This document shows positions 6,121 to 14,688 of a stretch of 44,360 nt of DNA, piece after piece. The DNA comes from Candidatus Harrisonbacteria bacterium CG10_big_fil_rev_8_21_14_0_10_44_23 (lineage in GTDB: Bacteria; Patescibacteriota; Minisyncoccia; UBA6257; 1-14-0-10-44-23). The position numbers and the translations under genes were made by a program. The DNA is taken from the NCBI GenBank assembly GCA_002773475.1, contig PFBB01000023.1:1-44360 (forward strand). Direction: 5' to 3'. Below the pieces are notes generated by a model. That model worked only from the letters and a program-made list of their open reading frames with translations. It was not told where the DNA came from and did not search any database. Every line of letters begins with the position of its first letter. Positions within the stretch are counted from its first letter, which is position 1.

Positions 6121-7524
6121 CTAAAGATTCTCTTGTTTGGGTAGAAGGAGCGATCCTTTTGGCGTGTCTTCTATCAAGTATCCTAACGATTCTATTTTTT
6201 TTCGCAATGTGTCGGCCTGATCAAACTGTTTAGAATCTCTGGATAACTCTCTTTCCTCAAAGAGTTTCTGCACGGATTCGGGGATTTCGGGGAGTAGTTG
6301 GACGATGCCGATAGAGCAGAATAGGTCGATAATGGTGTGGCGGATGGACATGGCGCTAACGTGGTTTAGCTGAGTCCAAACTTTGTTGACTTTATTCATC
6401 AACTCAAAGACAACCGCTAGGGCCTTGGGAGTATTAAAGTCATCTTGCATTGAGTGGTGGAAAGCTTCGATGTAGGGCCGGACATTAAAATCAACTCCTT
6501 TTTTTGAGGTGATGAGTTCGAGCTTTTTGACAAAACCGATTATGGTCAGCAAGTTTTTTTCATTTTCCTTTATTAGCGAGGGGGTGTAGTCAATAGGGGA
6601 ACGATAGTGATGAGAAAAAACTAAAAGGCGGAAAGTATTAGGAGAGTGTTTTTCTAGAAGCTGGGTAATGGTTAAAAAGTTTCCTTCGGATTTTGACATC
6701 TTTTTGCCGCTGAGCTTGAGAAACCCAACGTGCATCCAAATTTTAGCCAACGGATGTTTGCCACTAATAGACTCTTGCTGAGCAATTTCGGCTTCGTGGT
6801 GGGGAAACTTAAGATCTTGGGCACCACCATGGATGTAATAACGGGGGCCAAGGAAAGATTCGGTGATGGCGGTATCTTCGATGTGCCAACCGGGACGTCC
6901 TGCGCCAATGCTGGCGGCAAAGACTGGTTCACCCTCCTTTACTTCGGCGTCGCTCAGCGCCCTGGAGAACTTCCAGAGACAAAAATCGCCACGATTTCTT
7001 TTTTTGTCGCTCTCGTCGATACGGGAGACTCCATCTTCGGCTTGCTCCACTGTGCGCCTAGATAGTTTGCCGTAGTTAGGGAAGGTGGATATATCAAAAT
7101 ACCAACCGTCACCATCAATCTTGTAGGCCTTACCCTTCGAAATAAGTTTTCTTACTTGAACAACTATTTGGGGAATAAAATCGGTGGCTTTGGCATATTG
7201 ATTAACGGAGCAAACTCCGAGTTGATCCATGGTTTGGAGAAACTCGTCTTCGTATTTTTTAGCTAATTGCTCCGGAATGATACCGTTTTCGCGGGCGCGA
7301 TTGATTATCTTATCGTCTAGGTCGGTGATATTTTGCAAATAAAATATTTTGAATTTTCTAGAGCGAAGATAGCGGACCAAAATGTCGAAAGTGACGAAAG
7401 TGCGGGCGTTGCCAATGTGGGGAGTGTCGTAAACCGTTGGTCCACAAACGAACATCTTTATCGATTTAAAGAGGGGCTTTTTAAGCTCTTTCTTTTTTCC
7501 GCTAAGAGTATCGTAAATTTGCAT
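6121..7524 (-). CDS. cysS: Cysteinyl-tRNA synthetase
   Basis: This is a 467-residue class Ia synthetase that charges tRNA-Cys. The HIGH-type motif HIGN is at 36-39 and KMSKS at 275-279; the C-terminal anticodon-binding part contains the usual FDQADTLRKKIESLGY. Zinc ligands are largely kept (Cys27, and HH in FPHHEAEIAQQ). However, the strand that normally reads GWHIECS is GWHIEDTA (213-219), so the second Cys ligand is Asp217. The gene starts with ATG at 7524; the stop of the CorA-like gene is about 15 bases upstream, so the two may be co-transcribed. No SD is evident. Confidence 0.96.
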   Translation of the reverse strand: MQIYDTLSGKKKELKKPLFKSIKMFVCGPTVYDTPHIGNARTFVTFDILVRYLRSRKFKIFYLQNITDLDDKIINRARENGIIPEQLAKKYEDEFLQTMDQLGVCSVNQYAKATDFIPQIVVQVRKLISKGKAYKIDGDGWYFDISTFPNYGKLSRRTVEQAEDGVSRIDESDKKRNRGDFCLWKFSRALSDAEVKEGEPVFAASIGAGRPGWHIEDTAITESFLGPRYYIHGGAQDLKFPHHEAEIAQQESISGKHPLAKIWMHVGFLKLSGKKMSKSEGNFLTITQLLEKHSPNTFRLLVFSHHYRSPIDYTPSLIKENEKNLLTIIGFVKKLELITSKKGVDFNVRPYIEAFHHSMQDDFNTPKALAVVFELMNKVNKVWTQLNHVSAMSIRHTIIDLFCSIGIVQLLPEIPESVQKLFEERELSRDSKQFDQADTLRKKIESLGYLIEDTPKGSLLLPKQENL

Positions 7525-7538
7525 ATGGGCGGTGACGG

Positions 7539-8444
7539 TTAGAATAGTTTTTTCTTTTTAAACAACCAAGCGGCCCAACTAATCAGGGCGATAATCAGGG
7601 CGAAAATAGACCAGAATTTTGAGGGCGTATTGATAATAGCATCAATGTAGGGGACGCCCATAGAGAAAATGAAAAATAGGGGGATAGAGAACAAAAAGGC
7701 AATAATCGTAAAACGTTTGATAACGGCGTTGGTGGCGGCGTTTAGAAGTTGGGCGTTGGTGGCTTCAAGCGACTCAACGATTTCATAATAGTTTTCTAGA
7801 TATTGGATAACACGCAAGTTTTCCCCAGAAAGATTATTTAAATAGACTTCGCTCTTCTTTCCCCAGAAACGAATACCCACTTTTCGAAGGGATTCAAACA
7901 ACTCGGTGTGGGGCCGGACGATTAGTCGATAGTCTAGAACATCTCGTTTAATCCCAGATATTTGAGCTAGCAAGTTTCCCTCTCGTTTAAAAATGTTGTG
8001 AGCGATAAACTCTACCCTCTCTTCAATGTGGCGAAGTTGGCGCAGAGAAAAGTCCATAATTTTTTCAAAAATTTGATGCAACATTATGTAACTATCGCCG
8101 GAAAGTAAGTCTCTCTGCATTTTTGGATCACGAGCTAAATCTTGTAAAAATCCGTCAATTTGCTCGAGAGGCTCATAGCGAGCGGTGATAATCATATCTT
8201 TAGTAATCAAGAAATCTACCTCCGAGCGACGAGAGGTCTTGGTTTGGACATCGTAGACGGGGATGTGGTGAGCAATAAAGATATAGTCGTCGTGTTCTTC
8301 AACGCGAGCGCGTGCCGAAGGGGTCATTAGCTCGTTTAGGATGAGGGGGTGAAACTTGTGGAGCTTTTTAATAGCCGCCAAATCCTGACTGTTGGGCTTG
8401 AAGATATCGATCCATTTAGTTTTTCTTCCTTTTAGTGTTGGCAT
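7539..8444 (-). CDS. CorA-family divalent-cation transporter with altered GMN motif
   Basis: The 301-residue protein has the CorA layout: a large cytoplasmic alpha/beta domain, a long helix region (about 125-240, including DFSLRQLRHIEERVEFI), then two C-terminal membrane helices at about 245-265 and 276-294, and a basic tail (KKKKLF). CorA pentamers carry Mg2+, Co2+ or Ni2+. The family's signature at the end of the first membrane helix, YGMN, reads FSMGVPY here (260-266), so the selectivity motif is changed. Cation choice, or even transport, is therefore uncertain. It lies 15 bases upstream of cysS on the same strand and starts divergently from the secreted protein at 8516. Confidence 0.85.
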   Translation of the reverse strand: MPTLKGRKTKWIDIFKPNSQDLAAIKKLHKFHPLILNELMTPSARARVEEHDDYIFIAHHIPVYDVQTKTSRRSEVDFLITKDMIITARYEPLEQIDGFLQDLARDPKMQRDLLSGDSYIMLHQIFEKIMDFSLRQLRHIEERVEFIAHNIFKREGNLLAQISGIKRDVLDYRLIVRPHTELFESLRKVGIRFWGKKSEVYLNNLSGENLRVIQYLENYYEIVESLEATNAQLLNAATNAVIKRFTIIAFLFSIPLFFIFSMGVPYIDAIINTPSKFWSIFALIIALISWAAWLFKKKKLF

Positions 8445-8462
8445 GGGTATGTGGACAATTGG

Positions 8463-8491
8463 TTGGGTGTGTCTTCATTATATCGTATAAT
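8463..8491 (+). promoter_or_regulatory. Promoter for the secreted protein at 8516
   Basis: TTGGGT (8463-8468), 17-bp spacer, perfect TATAAT (8486-8491). It sits in the divergent gap between this gene and the CorA-like gene. Confidence 0.75.
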
Positions 8492-8515
8492 TAAAGAGAC
8501 TTAATACACAGACAT

Positions 8516-9265
8516 ATGAAACTAACAAAAAAGCTTTTTAAAGCACGTGGGCAGAGAATGGTTGGATTGATTTTATCGGCGGCACTTTTGGTCGTACTTT
8601 TACCAATGATCCAATTGGTTATGGGTTTTACTGGGCCAGCATCTAGCCCACCAGATGGTAATGGAGTACTTAATGAGTTGAGCGGAAATTTAAGCGTATC
8701 AAATGTGCGCATGGTAGATGTGGCGAGTCCAGTAGATGACAATGATGCGGCTAATAAGGCTTACGTTGATGCACAGGTTGGAGGGTCGGGATCCTTGGTA
8801 ACCTTATTTGGAGTTAGCACCAACGCTCCAAGTGCGACTCAGGCTTTCCGATCTGGAGACTCTGCACCACCTTGCTTAAGAGGTTATTACAATGGTGGAG
8901 GTAGTTGTCAGGGAACAATCAGCACTGGCACCGCAGCTGGATCGGGAACAATGGAATGTAGTTCCTTGGGTACAGGATGGACGGAGCTGTATGCCGGATA
9001 TGGGCCGCTTAACCAAATCTTTGCTTGGTATGCTCCCGGAAGCCCAAACGGTTGGCCACCGCTAAATGCGGAGGGTGATTTTGAATCAGAAAATGCCTCA
9101 CCTTCAATGGCGGTTGGCTTAACTGACTCTATTTGCTCAACAGTTTCTTTTGCCTTCGTTAGAGACACTCGATACACGTCAGCTCAGTTTGGAGATACAG
9201 CTAGCTACATTTCTGCTTGCACAGCAAACGGTGACTGCAATACCTGTAGGGTTTGCACAAAATAA
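8516..9265 (+). CDS. Secreted protein with a tail-fibre-like motif and Cys-rich end
   Basis: The 249-residue protein has a basic N-terminus and one hydrophobic segment (about 15-38), so it is exported or anchored. Residues about 62-90 read NVRMVDVASPVDDNDAANKA then YVDAQV. This is the pattern found before the shaft of phage tail fibres and in some bacterial surface proteins (x-x-P-x-D-x-DAANKxYVD). The rest is Gly/Ser-rich with paired Cys, ending CTANGDCNTCRVCTK. No fold is recognised for the C-terminal part. A signal peptidase gene follows eight bases after the stop, so the two probably form one transcript and may act together. Confidence 0.75.
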   Translation: MKLTKKLFKARGQRMVGLILSAALLVVLLPMIQLVMGFTGPASSPPDGNGVLNELSGNLSVSNVRMVDVASPVDDNDAANKAYVDAQVGGSGSLVTLFGVSTNAPSATQAFRSGDSAPPCLRGYYNGGGSCQGTISTGTAAGSGTMECSSLGTGWTELYAGYGPLNQIFAWYAPGSPNGWPPLNAEGDFESENASPSMAVGLTDSICSTVSFAFVRDTRYTSAQFGDTASYISACTANGDCNTCRVCTK

Positions 9266-9272
9266 TAATTTC

Positions 9273-9812
9273 GTGAGGCACAAGTATTTTTATTTATTTT
9301 TCGTTATAGCGGTCGGTTTTGGATTCTTTTTGGCACAACACTCTTATTGGAGCGGGCCGGTGTATTCGGCGGGTACGCTGTATACGGTCCGCGGAAACTC
9401 ATTGTCGGGAATAATAGACAACGGAGAAGAAATAATTATTTATTGGGGGTATTACGACAAATATCCGATTGAGCGAGGAGACGTTGTAGCTTATCAACAC
9501 GCAGGGAATAAAGCTCCAATAATAAAAAAAGTATATGCAACTCCCGGAGACGATTTTGCTATTGTTGACGATGATGACGGTCAATATCGATTGTTGATAA
9601 ATGGCGAATTAGCGAGGACTAGTTTGGGTGAGCCGTATCGATTTAACGAAAAGCGAGGAGGGCTATTGGCTCAATATGAAAAGGATTATGGAGGGGTGGT
9701 GCCCGATGGAGCGGTGATAATTTTGGGTAATTTATCTAATGGAACGATGGACAGCTCAATGTTTGGCCTAGCCTCAATGAAAAATATCCTGGGGAAAGCC
9801 GTCACATACTAA
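9273..9812 (+). CDS. Signal peptidase I-like protein (S26 family)
   Basis: I place the start at GTG 9273, eight bases after the previous stop. A longer reading frame begins at 9150, but that would overlap the upstream gene by 116 bases. The 179-residue product has one N-terminal membrane helix (about 5-22), then the S26 signature: VRGNSLSGIIDNGE with the likely nucleophile Ser43, IERGDVVAYQ, and IIKKVYATPGD with the likely general base Lys85. A late box LGNLSNGTMDSSMFG corresponds to the family's GDNxxNSxDSRxFG. Several consensus positions are altered (no SMxP after the Ser), so it may be specialised. The adjacent secreted protein is an obvious candidate substrate. Confidence 0.85.
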   Translation: MRHKYFYLFFVIAVGFGFFLAQHSYWSGPVYSAGTLYTVRGNSLSGIIDNGEEIIIYWGYYDKYPIERGDVVAYQHAGNKAPIIKKVYATPGDDFAIVDDDDGQYRLLINGELARTSLGEPYRFNEKRGGLLAQYEKDYGGVVPDGAVIILGNLSNGTMDSSMFGLASMKNILGKAVTY

Positions 9813-9831
9813 GACGAATAAGACAAAGGTA

Positions 9832-9860
9832 TTGAATTTGAAGAGGTTTTTTTGTATAAT
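9832..9860 (+). promoter_or_regulatory. Promoter of the grpE-dnaK operon
   Basis: TTGAAT (9832-9837), 17-bp spacer, perfect TATAAT (9855-9860), 29 bases before the grpE ATG. I see no CIRCE inverted repeat here. Confidence 0.75.
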
Positions 9861-9888
9861 TTAGCCGCTTTTAAGTTTTACTCTATTT

Positions 9889-10359
9889 ATGAAGAAAGAA
9901 AAAAAGAATAAACCCGCAGAGGATTTACTTGGGTCCGTCCGCGCCGAGAAGGATGAATACTTGGCTGGTTGGCAGAGAGCGAAGGCCGATTTAATTAATT
10001 ACCGGAACGAGGAGGCGGAGCGTTTCGACAAAGTCAGAAAATTTGCTCTTGAAGATTTAATAATGGAAATGCTGATTGTTTTAGATAGTTTTGCAATTGC
10101 GATTCAGTCGGCGAAGGAAGAGGCGGATAGACAGGGAATGGAGATGATTAAAAGTCAGTTGGTGGACGTTTTAAGAAGGAGGGGGCTAGAGATAATTGAA
10201 ACAAAGGTTGGAGACGAATTTAACCCAGAGATACACGAGGCGATTGAGGAAGTGGCCGGAGAAGATAGTGATTCGGGAAAGATTATAGAAATCACTTCAG
10301 TGGGTTATAGGCTAAACGGGAAAATAATAAAGGCAACGAAGGTAAAGGTAGGAAAATAA
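9889..10359 (+). CDS. grpE: Nucleotide exchange factor GrpE
   Basis: The 156-residue protein has the GrpE plan: a long N-terminal coiled coil (about 12-60, GWQRAKADLINYRNEEAERF), a helical region, and a C-terminal beta domain with the signature FNPEIHEAIEEV and a final GYRLNGKIIKATKVKV. It dimerises and speeds ADP release from DnaK. It is shorter than E. coli GrpE, mainly because the acidic N-terminal tail is missing. The gene is first in the chaperone operon behind a sigma70-type promoter; no HrcA/CIRCE element is visible, so heat control is not evident. The ATG is preceded by AT-rich sequence without SD. Confidence 0.95.
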   Translation: MKKEKKNKPAEDLLGSVRAEKDEYLAGWQRAKADLINYRNEEAERFDKVRKFALEDLIMEMLIVLDSFAIAIQSAKEEADRQGMEMIKSQLVDVLRRRGLEIIETKVGDEFNPEIHEAIEEVAGEDSDSGKIIEITSVGYRLNGKIIKATKVKVGK

Positions 10360-10392
10360 ATTATATATTTAAAATTAAATTTTTAAATTACT

Positions 10393-12279
10393 ATGGCAAA
10401 AATAATTGGAATTGATCTAGGAACTACAAACTCAGCGGTGGCAATAACCGATACTGGGGAGCCAAGAATTTTGGAAAATACAGAAGGCAATAGGACTACC
10501 CCATCAATTGTGGCGGTTTCAAAAGCGGGGGAGAGAATTGCTGGGCTTTTAGCAAAGCGACAAGCAGTTACTAATCCAGCCAACACAATTTTTTCGGTAA
10601 AAAGATTGATTGGGCGAAAGTTTTCCGATGAAGAGGTGCAAAAAGACAAGAAATGGTTGCCATTTGATGTCCGCGAGGCAAGCAATGGAGGTGTAGAAAT
10701 TAAGATGGGAGAATCTTGGCAAACCCCAGAAGCGATTTCGGCGATGGTTTTGGCAAAGATTAAGACCGATGCTGAATCAAAATTAGGAGAAAAAGTAGAG
10801 GAGGCGGTGATCACAGTACCGGCTTATTTTGATGACAGTCAGAGGCAGGCAACAAAAAATGCAGGAGAGATTGCTGGCTTGAAAGTTCGCCGCATTATCA
10901 ACGAGCCAACGGCTGCCGCTTTGGCGTATGGGTTTAATAAAAAGAAAAATGAAAAAATCGTTGTTTACGATTTTGGAGGGGGGACTTTTGACGTGTCAGT
11001 TTTGGAAGTTGCCGATGATGTGGTTGAAGTAAAAGCGACAGGTGGAGACACTCACTTGGGTGGGGATGACTTTGACCAAAAAATCCAAGACTACTTGGTT
11101 TCAGAATATAAAAAGCAAGAAGGAATTGATATTTCTGGAGACTTTTTAGCGCTACAAAGATTGAAGGAGGGTGCGGAGAGGGCAAAGCACGAACTTTCAA
11201 CTTCGACGGAAACCGAAATTAACTTGCCCTACATTAGCTCAGATGCCTCTGGACCAAAACACTTCTTGATGAAATTGACTCGAGGGAAGTTGGAGGAGCT
11301 GGTTGCTGCTGACATTAAAAAATCAATCGAGATTACCGCTGGGGTTATTAAAGACGCTGGCTTTAAGAAAGAAGACATGGAGGAGATTGTGATGGTGGGA
11401 GGGCAAACTAGGATGCCGGCAATCTTAAATGCAGTAAAAGAATATTTTGGCAAAGAACCACACCGGGGGATTAACCCGGATGAAGTAGTTGCCTTGGGAG
11501 CGGCGGTGCAGGCTGGAATTTTGCAAGGAGATGTTAAGGACGTACTACTCTTAGACGTTATCCCTTTGTCTTTGGGAATTGAGACCTTGGGAGGAGTTTC
11601 GACTAAGTTGATTGAGAAAAATACAACCATACCGACTGAGAAGAGCCAGATTTTCTCTACTGCGGCGGACAATCAAACTCAAGTGGAAATACACATCTTG
11701 CAAGGAGAAAGAGAGATGGCGTCCGATAACAAGACTCTGGGAAGATTTATTTTGGACGGGATTCCGCCCGCCCCAAGAGGCACTCCACAAGTGGAGGTAA
11801 AATTTGATGTAGACGCAAACGGCATCTTGAATGTGTCAGCAAAAGACAAAGCAAGTGGAAAGGAGCAGTCGATTAAAATCGAGGCTTCAACTAGTTTGTC
11901 GAAGGACGAAATTGAGAAATTAAAACAAGATGCACAGGCGCACGCCGAAGAAGACAAAAAACGCCGAGAGCTGGTGGACGTTAAAAACACTGCGGACACT
12001 TTGGTGTATACTGCAGACAAGGCCATTAAGGATGCTGGAGACAAAATTTCCTCTGAAATAAAGTCAGAAGTTGAGTCAGCGATAAAAGATCTCAAAGAGG
12101 TTAAAGAGGGTTCTGATTTAGAGGAGATAAAGAAGAAGAGCGAGGCGCTTTCTGGTGTAATGCAAAAGATTGGGCAAGCAATGAATCAAGCCCAAGAGGC
12201 AAAGCCAGCAGATTCAGCTGAGTCTGACGGCGAGGCAGAAAATAAAGAAGAGCCGAATGCTGAAGAAGGATCTAAATAA
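10393..12279 (+). CDS. dnaK: Chaperone DnaK (Hsp70)
   Basis: This is a full-length Hsp70 of 628 residues. The ATPase domain opens with [14 protein letters not shown] and holds [16 protein letters not shown] and the [11 protein letters not shown] box. The substrate-binding domain includes [14 protein letters not shown] and [15 protein letters not shown], followed by a helical lid and an acidic tail (about 600-628) rich in Glu/Ala. DnaK binds unfolded peptides under control of DnaJ and GrpE. It lies 33 bases after grpE. The next gene's ATG overlaps its 3' end by 23 bases, indicating a tight operon. Confidence 0.98.
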   Translation: MAKIIGIDLGTTNSAVAITDTGEPRILENTEGNRTTPSIVAVSKAGERIAGLLAKRQAVTNPANTIFSVKRLIGRKFSDEEVQKDKKWLPFDVREASNGGVEIKMGESWQTPEAISAMVLAKIKTDAESKLGEKVEEAVITVPAYFDDSQRQATKNAGEIAGLKVRRIINEPTAAALAYGFNKKKNEKIVVYDFGGGTFDVSVLEVADDVVEVKATGGDTHLGGDDFDQKIQDYLVSEYKKQEGIDISGDFLALQRLKEGAERAKHELSTSTETEINLPYISSDASGPKHFLMKLTRGKLEELVAADIKKSIEITAGVIKDAGFKKEDMEEIVMVGGQTRMPAILNAVKEYFGKEPHRGINPDEVVALGAAVQAGILQGDVKDVLLLDVIPLSLGIETLGGVSTKLIEKNTTIPTEKSQIFSTAADNQTQVEIHILQGEREMASDNKTLGRFILDGIPPAPRGTPQVEVKFDVDANGILNVSAKDKASGKEQSIKIEASTSLSKDEIEKLKQDAQAHAEEDKKRRELVDVKNTADTLVYTADKAIKDAGDKISSEIKSEVESAIKDLKEVKEGSDLEEIKKKSEALSGVMQKIGQAMNQAQEAKPADSAESDGEAENKEEPNAEEGSK

Positions 12280-13285
12280 TTTGGAAGTATTTCCTGAGTC
12301 GCTATCTAAAAGAGTGAGTTTTAACTATTCTCGAAAATATCTAATACTGTTTGCTGGACTAGGTTTTTTTGCATCCCTGCTGCTGGGCTTCCTGATGCGA
12401 GAATTTTTAGTGTTGCCGACTCTAACAAGTGCTTTTTGGCTTTGTATTGGCGCGGCGATCTTGGCTTTGATCTTAGTCTTCCAAAATCTCTTTGTCTGCT
12501 CTACTCAAACATTTCTATGGGCTTCGGTGGTAGAGGCCTTTGGGTTATCGATTTTCTTGTTTAAGTTCTTTCATCCGTGGACGGTATTTGCGTTAGTGGC
12601 TTTATTGGCCACTGTGTTGTTTGGCCACCGGGAAGCGCACCGTGATTTAAATGATCGAGTGAAGGTTAGAATTCAGGACTTTATTAGGAAGGTATTAATT
12701 TTCTCGACAAGAGCAACGGCAATATTCTTTGCCCTCTTCCTATTGGGGATTTATGTGAGCAACGGGATTTCTCGACCAGCTTTTGATTTCTTTGTTGAGA
12801 TAAATAAGCCAACTCTGGAACCTTTTTTAGGACCAATTGATCTAAACCTACAGGCCAATGATTTCTTTACCGAGGTAGCGAAGGAGCAGATTAATCGACA
12901 ATTTAGTGGCACGGAGCAATTTCAGCATTTAGCTAGCGAGGGAGGATTAGAAGAGGCCTATGTTGGAGCTGGTAGAGAACTTAGAAATCAGGTTGTTGAA
13001 GTGACTAAGCTACCGGTGCGCGCCGATGAGAGCGCTAGTGAATATTTTTATCGCTTGAGTAGCGAAAAATTGCCCAAACCGGGAACCAACAACCAGCTAG
13101 GATTTTTAGGGTTTATGGTGGTGATGGTTTTGGTTGTATATTGGGCTTTAATGTTTTTCTTAACCATTGCAAGGATTTTAATTTTGAGCCCGCTAAGTTG
13201 GCTAATATATAGAATTTTGGCGGCAATGGGAGTAGTCTACATTGAAAGAGTGATGGCAGAAAAGGAAGAGCTGACGATTAAGTAG
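12257..13285 (+). CDS. Multi-helix membrane protein within the chaperone operon
   Basis: I do not recognise this 342-residue protein. It has five or six hydrophobic helices: about 28-47, 54-75, 82-100, 108-125, 150-172 and 285-312. A soluble region between about 175 and 280 is rich in Asn/Glu and probably lies outside the membrane. A short amphipathic tail ends [11 protein letters not shown]. The ATG at 12257 overlaps dnaK. A TTG at 12282 is an alternative start, but would lose little. Being fixed between dnaK and dnaJ suggests co-expression with the chaperones, perhaps for membrane-protein quality control. That is inference from position only. Confidence 0.7.
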   Translation: MLKKDLNNLEVFPESLSKRVSFNYSRKYLILFAGLGFFASLLLGFLMREFLVLPTLTSAFWLCIGAAILALILVFQNLFVCSTQTFLWASVVEAFGLSIFLFKFFHPWTVFALVALLATVLFGHREAHRDLNDRVKVRIQDFIRKVLIFSTRATAIFFALFLLGIYVSNGISRPAFDFFVEINKPTLEPFLGPIDLNLQANDFFTEVAKEQINRQFSGTEQFQHLASEGGLEEAYVGAGRELRNQVVEVTKLPVRADESASEYFYRLSSEKLPKPGTNNQLGFLGFMVVMVLVVYWALMFFLTIARILILSPLSWLIYRILAAMGVVYIERVMAEKEELTIK

Positions 13286-13299
13286 ACTAAAAAAATATT

Positions 13300-14172
13300 A
13301 TGGCAGATTATTATAAGATTTTAGGGTTGGAAAAAAATGCTTCGGAGGAAGAGATTAAGAAGGCCTATCGAAAGCTAGCTCATCAACACCACCCCGATAA
13401 AGGAGGAGGGGATACAAAGAAGTTTAAAGAGCTAAACGAGGCGTACCAAGTTTTATCCAACAAAGAAAAAAGAAGCCAATACGATAAGTTCGGCCGAGTT
13501 TTTGATGGCCAGCCCGGGCAGAATGGACCCGGGGGATTTAATTTTAACCAAGGATTTAATGGATTTGAGGGATTTGATTTTGGCAATTTTGGAGACATCG
13601 GCGACATTTTAGAGACATTTTTTGGTGGGCGGGGATTTAGAGCTAGAGCCAAAGGCGCCGATCTGCAGGTGGTGGTGCAAGTCAGCTTGGAAGAGGCTTT
13701 TGATGGCACAACTAAGAAAATCCAATACAAAACCTATACTGGTGATGCTGGAGAAGCAAGCATTGAGATACCGGCTGGAGTAGAGCCTGGGCATTTAATC
13801 AAGATTGCAGGTGCGGGAGAGAGGCTTAAAGATAAGCCGTCGGGCGATCTTTATGTGCAAGTCCAAGTATTACCTCATGAAAAATTTGTTCGTAGAGGGG
13901 CAGACCTAATTTATCGAAAGGAGCTGAATTTATTGGATGCGCTCTTGGGCAAGAAGCTAACTATTGAGACAATATCTGGAGAGAAGGTGGAGGTGGAGAT
14001 TCCGATGGGAGCCGATCTGTCCCAGCCACTGAAAATACCCGGGAGGGGAATGCCAAGACTGGGAAGATTTGGCAGAGGGGATTTGTATGTGCGCCTACAG
14101 CCTCGAACTCCGAAAAAGCTTAGCCGAAAAGCCAAAAAAATCTTAAAAGATCTAGAGGGGGAGATAAATTGA
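13300..14172 (+). CDS. dnaJ: DnaJ-family co-chaperone without zinc domain (CbpA type)
   Basis: The 290-residue protein starts with a J domain (1-65), with the catalytic HPD at 31-33. A Gly/Phe-rich linker (about 70-110) contains [17 protein letters not shown]. The C-terminal substrate-binding region (about 118-285) includes [17 protein letters not shown] and [11 protein letters not shown]. The four CxxCxGxG zinc repeats of class I DnaJ are absent, so it is a class II (CbpA-like) J protein. It stimulates DnaK ATPase. As the only dnaJ in this operon, it probably serves as the main partner of the DnaK encoded upstream. It lies 15 bases after the membrane gene. Confidence 0.93.
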   Translation: MADYYKILGLEKNASEEEIKKAYRKLAHQHHPDKGGGDTKKFKELNEAYQVLSNKEKRSQYDKFGRVFDGQPGQNGPGGFNFNQGFNGFEGFDFGNFGDIGDILETFFGGRGFRARAKGADLQVVVQVSLEEAFDGTTKKIQYKTYTGDAGEASIEIPAGVEPGHLIKIAGAGERLKDKPSGDLYVQVQVLPHEKFVRRGADLIYRKELNLLDALLGKKLTIETISGEKVEVEIPMGADLSQPLKIPGRGMPRLGRFGRGDLYVRLQPRTPKKLSRKAKKILKDLEGEIN

Positions 14173-14200
14173 CCTGCCCTCTAGGGTAGATAGAATGGGT

Positions 14201-14236
14201 AAATAAATGCTCCATACGGGTATGGAGCATTTATTT
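14201..14236 (+). terminator. Terminator of the chaperone operon
   Basis: The arms 14201-14216 (AAATAAATGCTCCATA) and 14221-14236 (TATGGAGCATTTATTT) are perfect complements with the loop CGGG. Confidence 0.85.
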
Positions 14237-14259
14237 GCAAGCGCTAGAAGTTGGCGGAG

Positions 14260-14288
14260 TTGTCAAATTTGGGTAAAATCATTATACT
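14260..14288 (+). promoter_or_regulatory. Promoter in front of the truncated tRNA-Lys copy
   Basis: TTGTCA (14260-14265), 17-bp spacer, TATACT (14283-14288). The predicted start (about 14295) is just upstream of the tRNA-like fragment at 14304, as expected for a tRNA promoter. Confidence 0.7.
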
Positions 14289-14303
14289 GTTGCCATTGCA
14301 GAC

Positions 14304-14358
14304 GCCCCCATAGCTTAGTGGTAAATCCGCCAGCTGGTGGACTTTTAAGCTGATGATC
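14304..14358 (+). pseudogene. Truncated, degraded copy of tRNA-Lys
   Basis: Positions 14304-14325 are identical to the first 22 bases of the intact tRNA-Lys at 14618. The D and anticodon arm region is then altered, but the loop CTTTTAA and a TGATGATC stretch can still be aligned to the intact gene. There is no T arm and no matching acceptor 3' strand. The GIY-YIG reading frame begins inside it, at 14353. It cannot fold as a tRNA. Confidence 0.8.
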
Positions 14359-14607
14359 TACGTTTACGTTTTACGCAATCAATCTAGGAGGAAAATCTAT
14401 GTAGGACATACGTCTGATCTAGATAAAAGATTGGCTAGACATAATGGAGATTTACCAAGTAAGGCTACATCGTTTACTGCCAAAAATGACGGATTTTGGA
14501 GACTGATATACAAAGAGGAATATGGTGATAGGCGGTCGGCGAGGCGACGAGAAAAGCAATTAAAATCTGCGCAGGGTAGAAAGTTTATTCATAATCTTTT
14601 ATCCTAG
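14353..14607 (+). CDS. Single-domain GIY-YIG nuclease-like protein (84 aa)
   Basis: The 84-residue protein is a free-standing GIY-YIG domain of the YhbQ/UvrC-N type. It has the two strands IYVYVLRN and KIYVGHT (the GIY and YIG positions), the conserved Arg in LDKRLARHN, and the late helix with the metal-binding Glu, SARRREKQLKSAQG. Such domains cut DNA using one metal ion. Its ATG lies inside a broken tRNA-Lys fragment, and ten bases after its stop an intact tRNA-Lys begins, so it appears lodged in a tRNA locus. It has no SD. It is probably transcribed from the tRNA promoter at 14260-14288. Confidence 0.9.
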   Translation: MIYVYVLRNQSRRKIYVGHTSDLDKRLARHNGDLPSKATSFTAKNDGFWRLIYKEEYGDRRSARRREKQLKSAQGRKFIHNLLS

Positions 14608-14617
14608 AACAGTACAA

Positions 14618-14688
14618 GCCCCCATAGCTTAGTGGTAAAGCAACGGCCTTTTAAGCCGCTGATCATGGTTCGATTCCATGTGGGGGCA
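14618..14688 (+). tRNA. tRNA-Lys (TTT)
   Basis: The acceptor GCCCCCA (14618-14624) pairs perfectly with TGGGGGC (14681-14687). The D arm is TAGCTTAGTGGTAAAGC. The anticodon loop is CTTTTAA, giving UUU for lysine, and the anticodon stem is CGGC/GCCG with one terminal mismatch. The T arm CATGG-TTCGATT-CCATG is perfect. The CCA end is not encoded. Confidence 0.95.

Noticed and set aside
6730..7065. 111-codon forward frame within cysS
   Set aside because: It is a shadow on the opposite strand of a clear CysRS with HIGH and KMSKS motifs.
9150..9272. Longer start of the signal peptidase gene
   Set aside because: It would overlap the upstream secreted-protein gene by 116 bases and add 41 residues without S26 similarity before the membrane helix.
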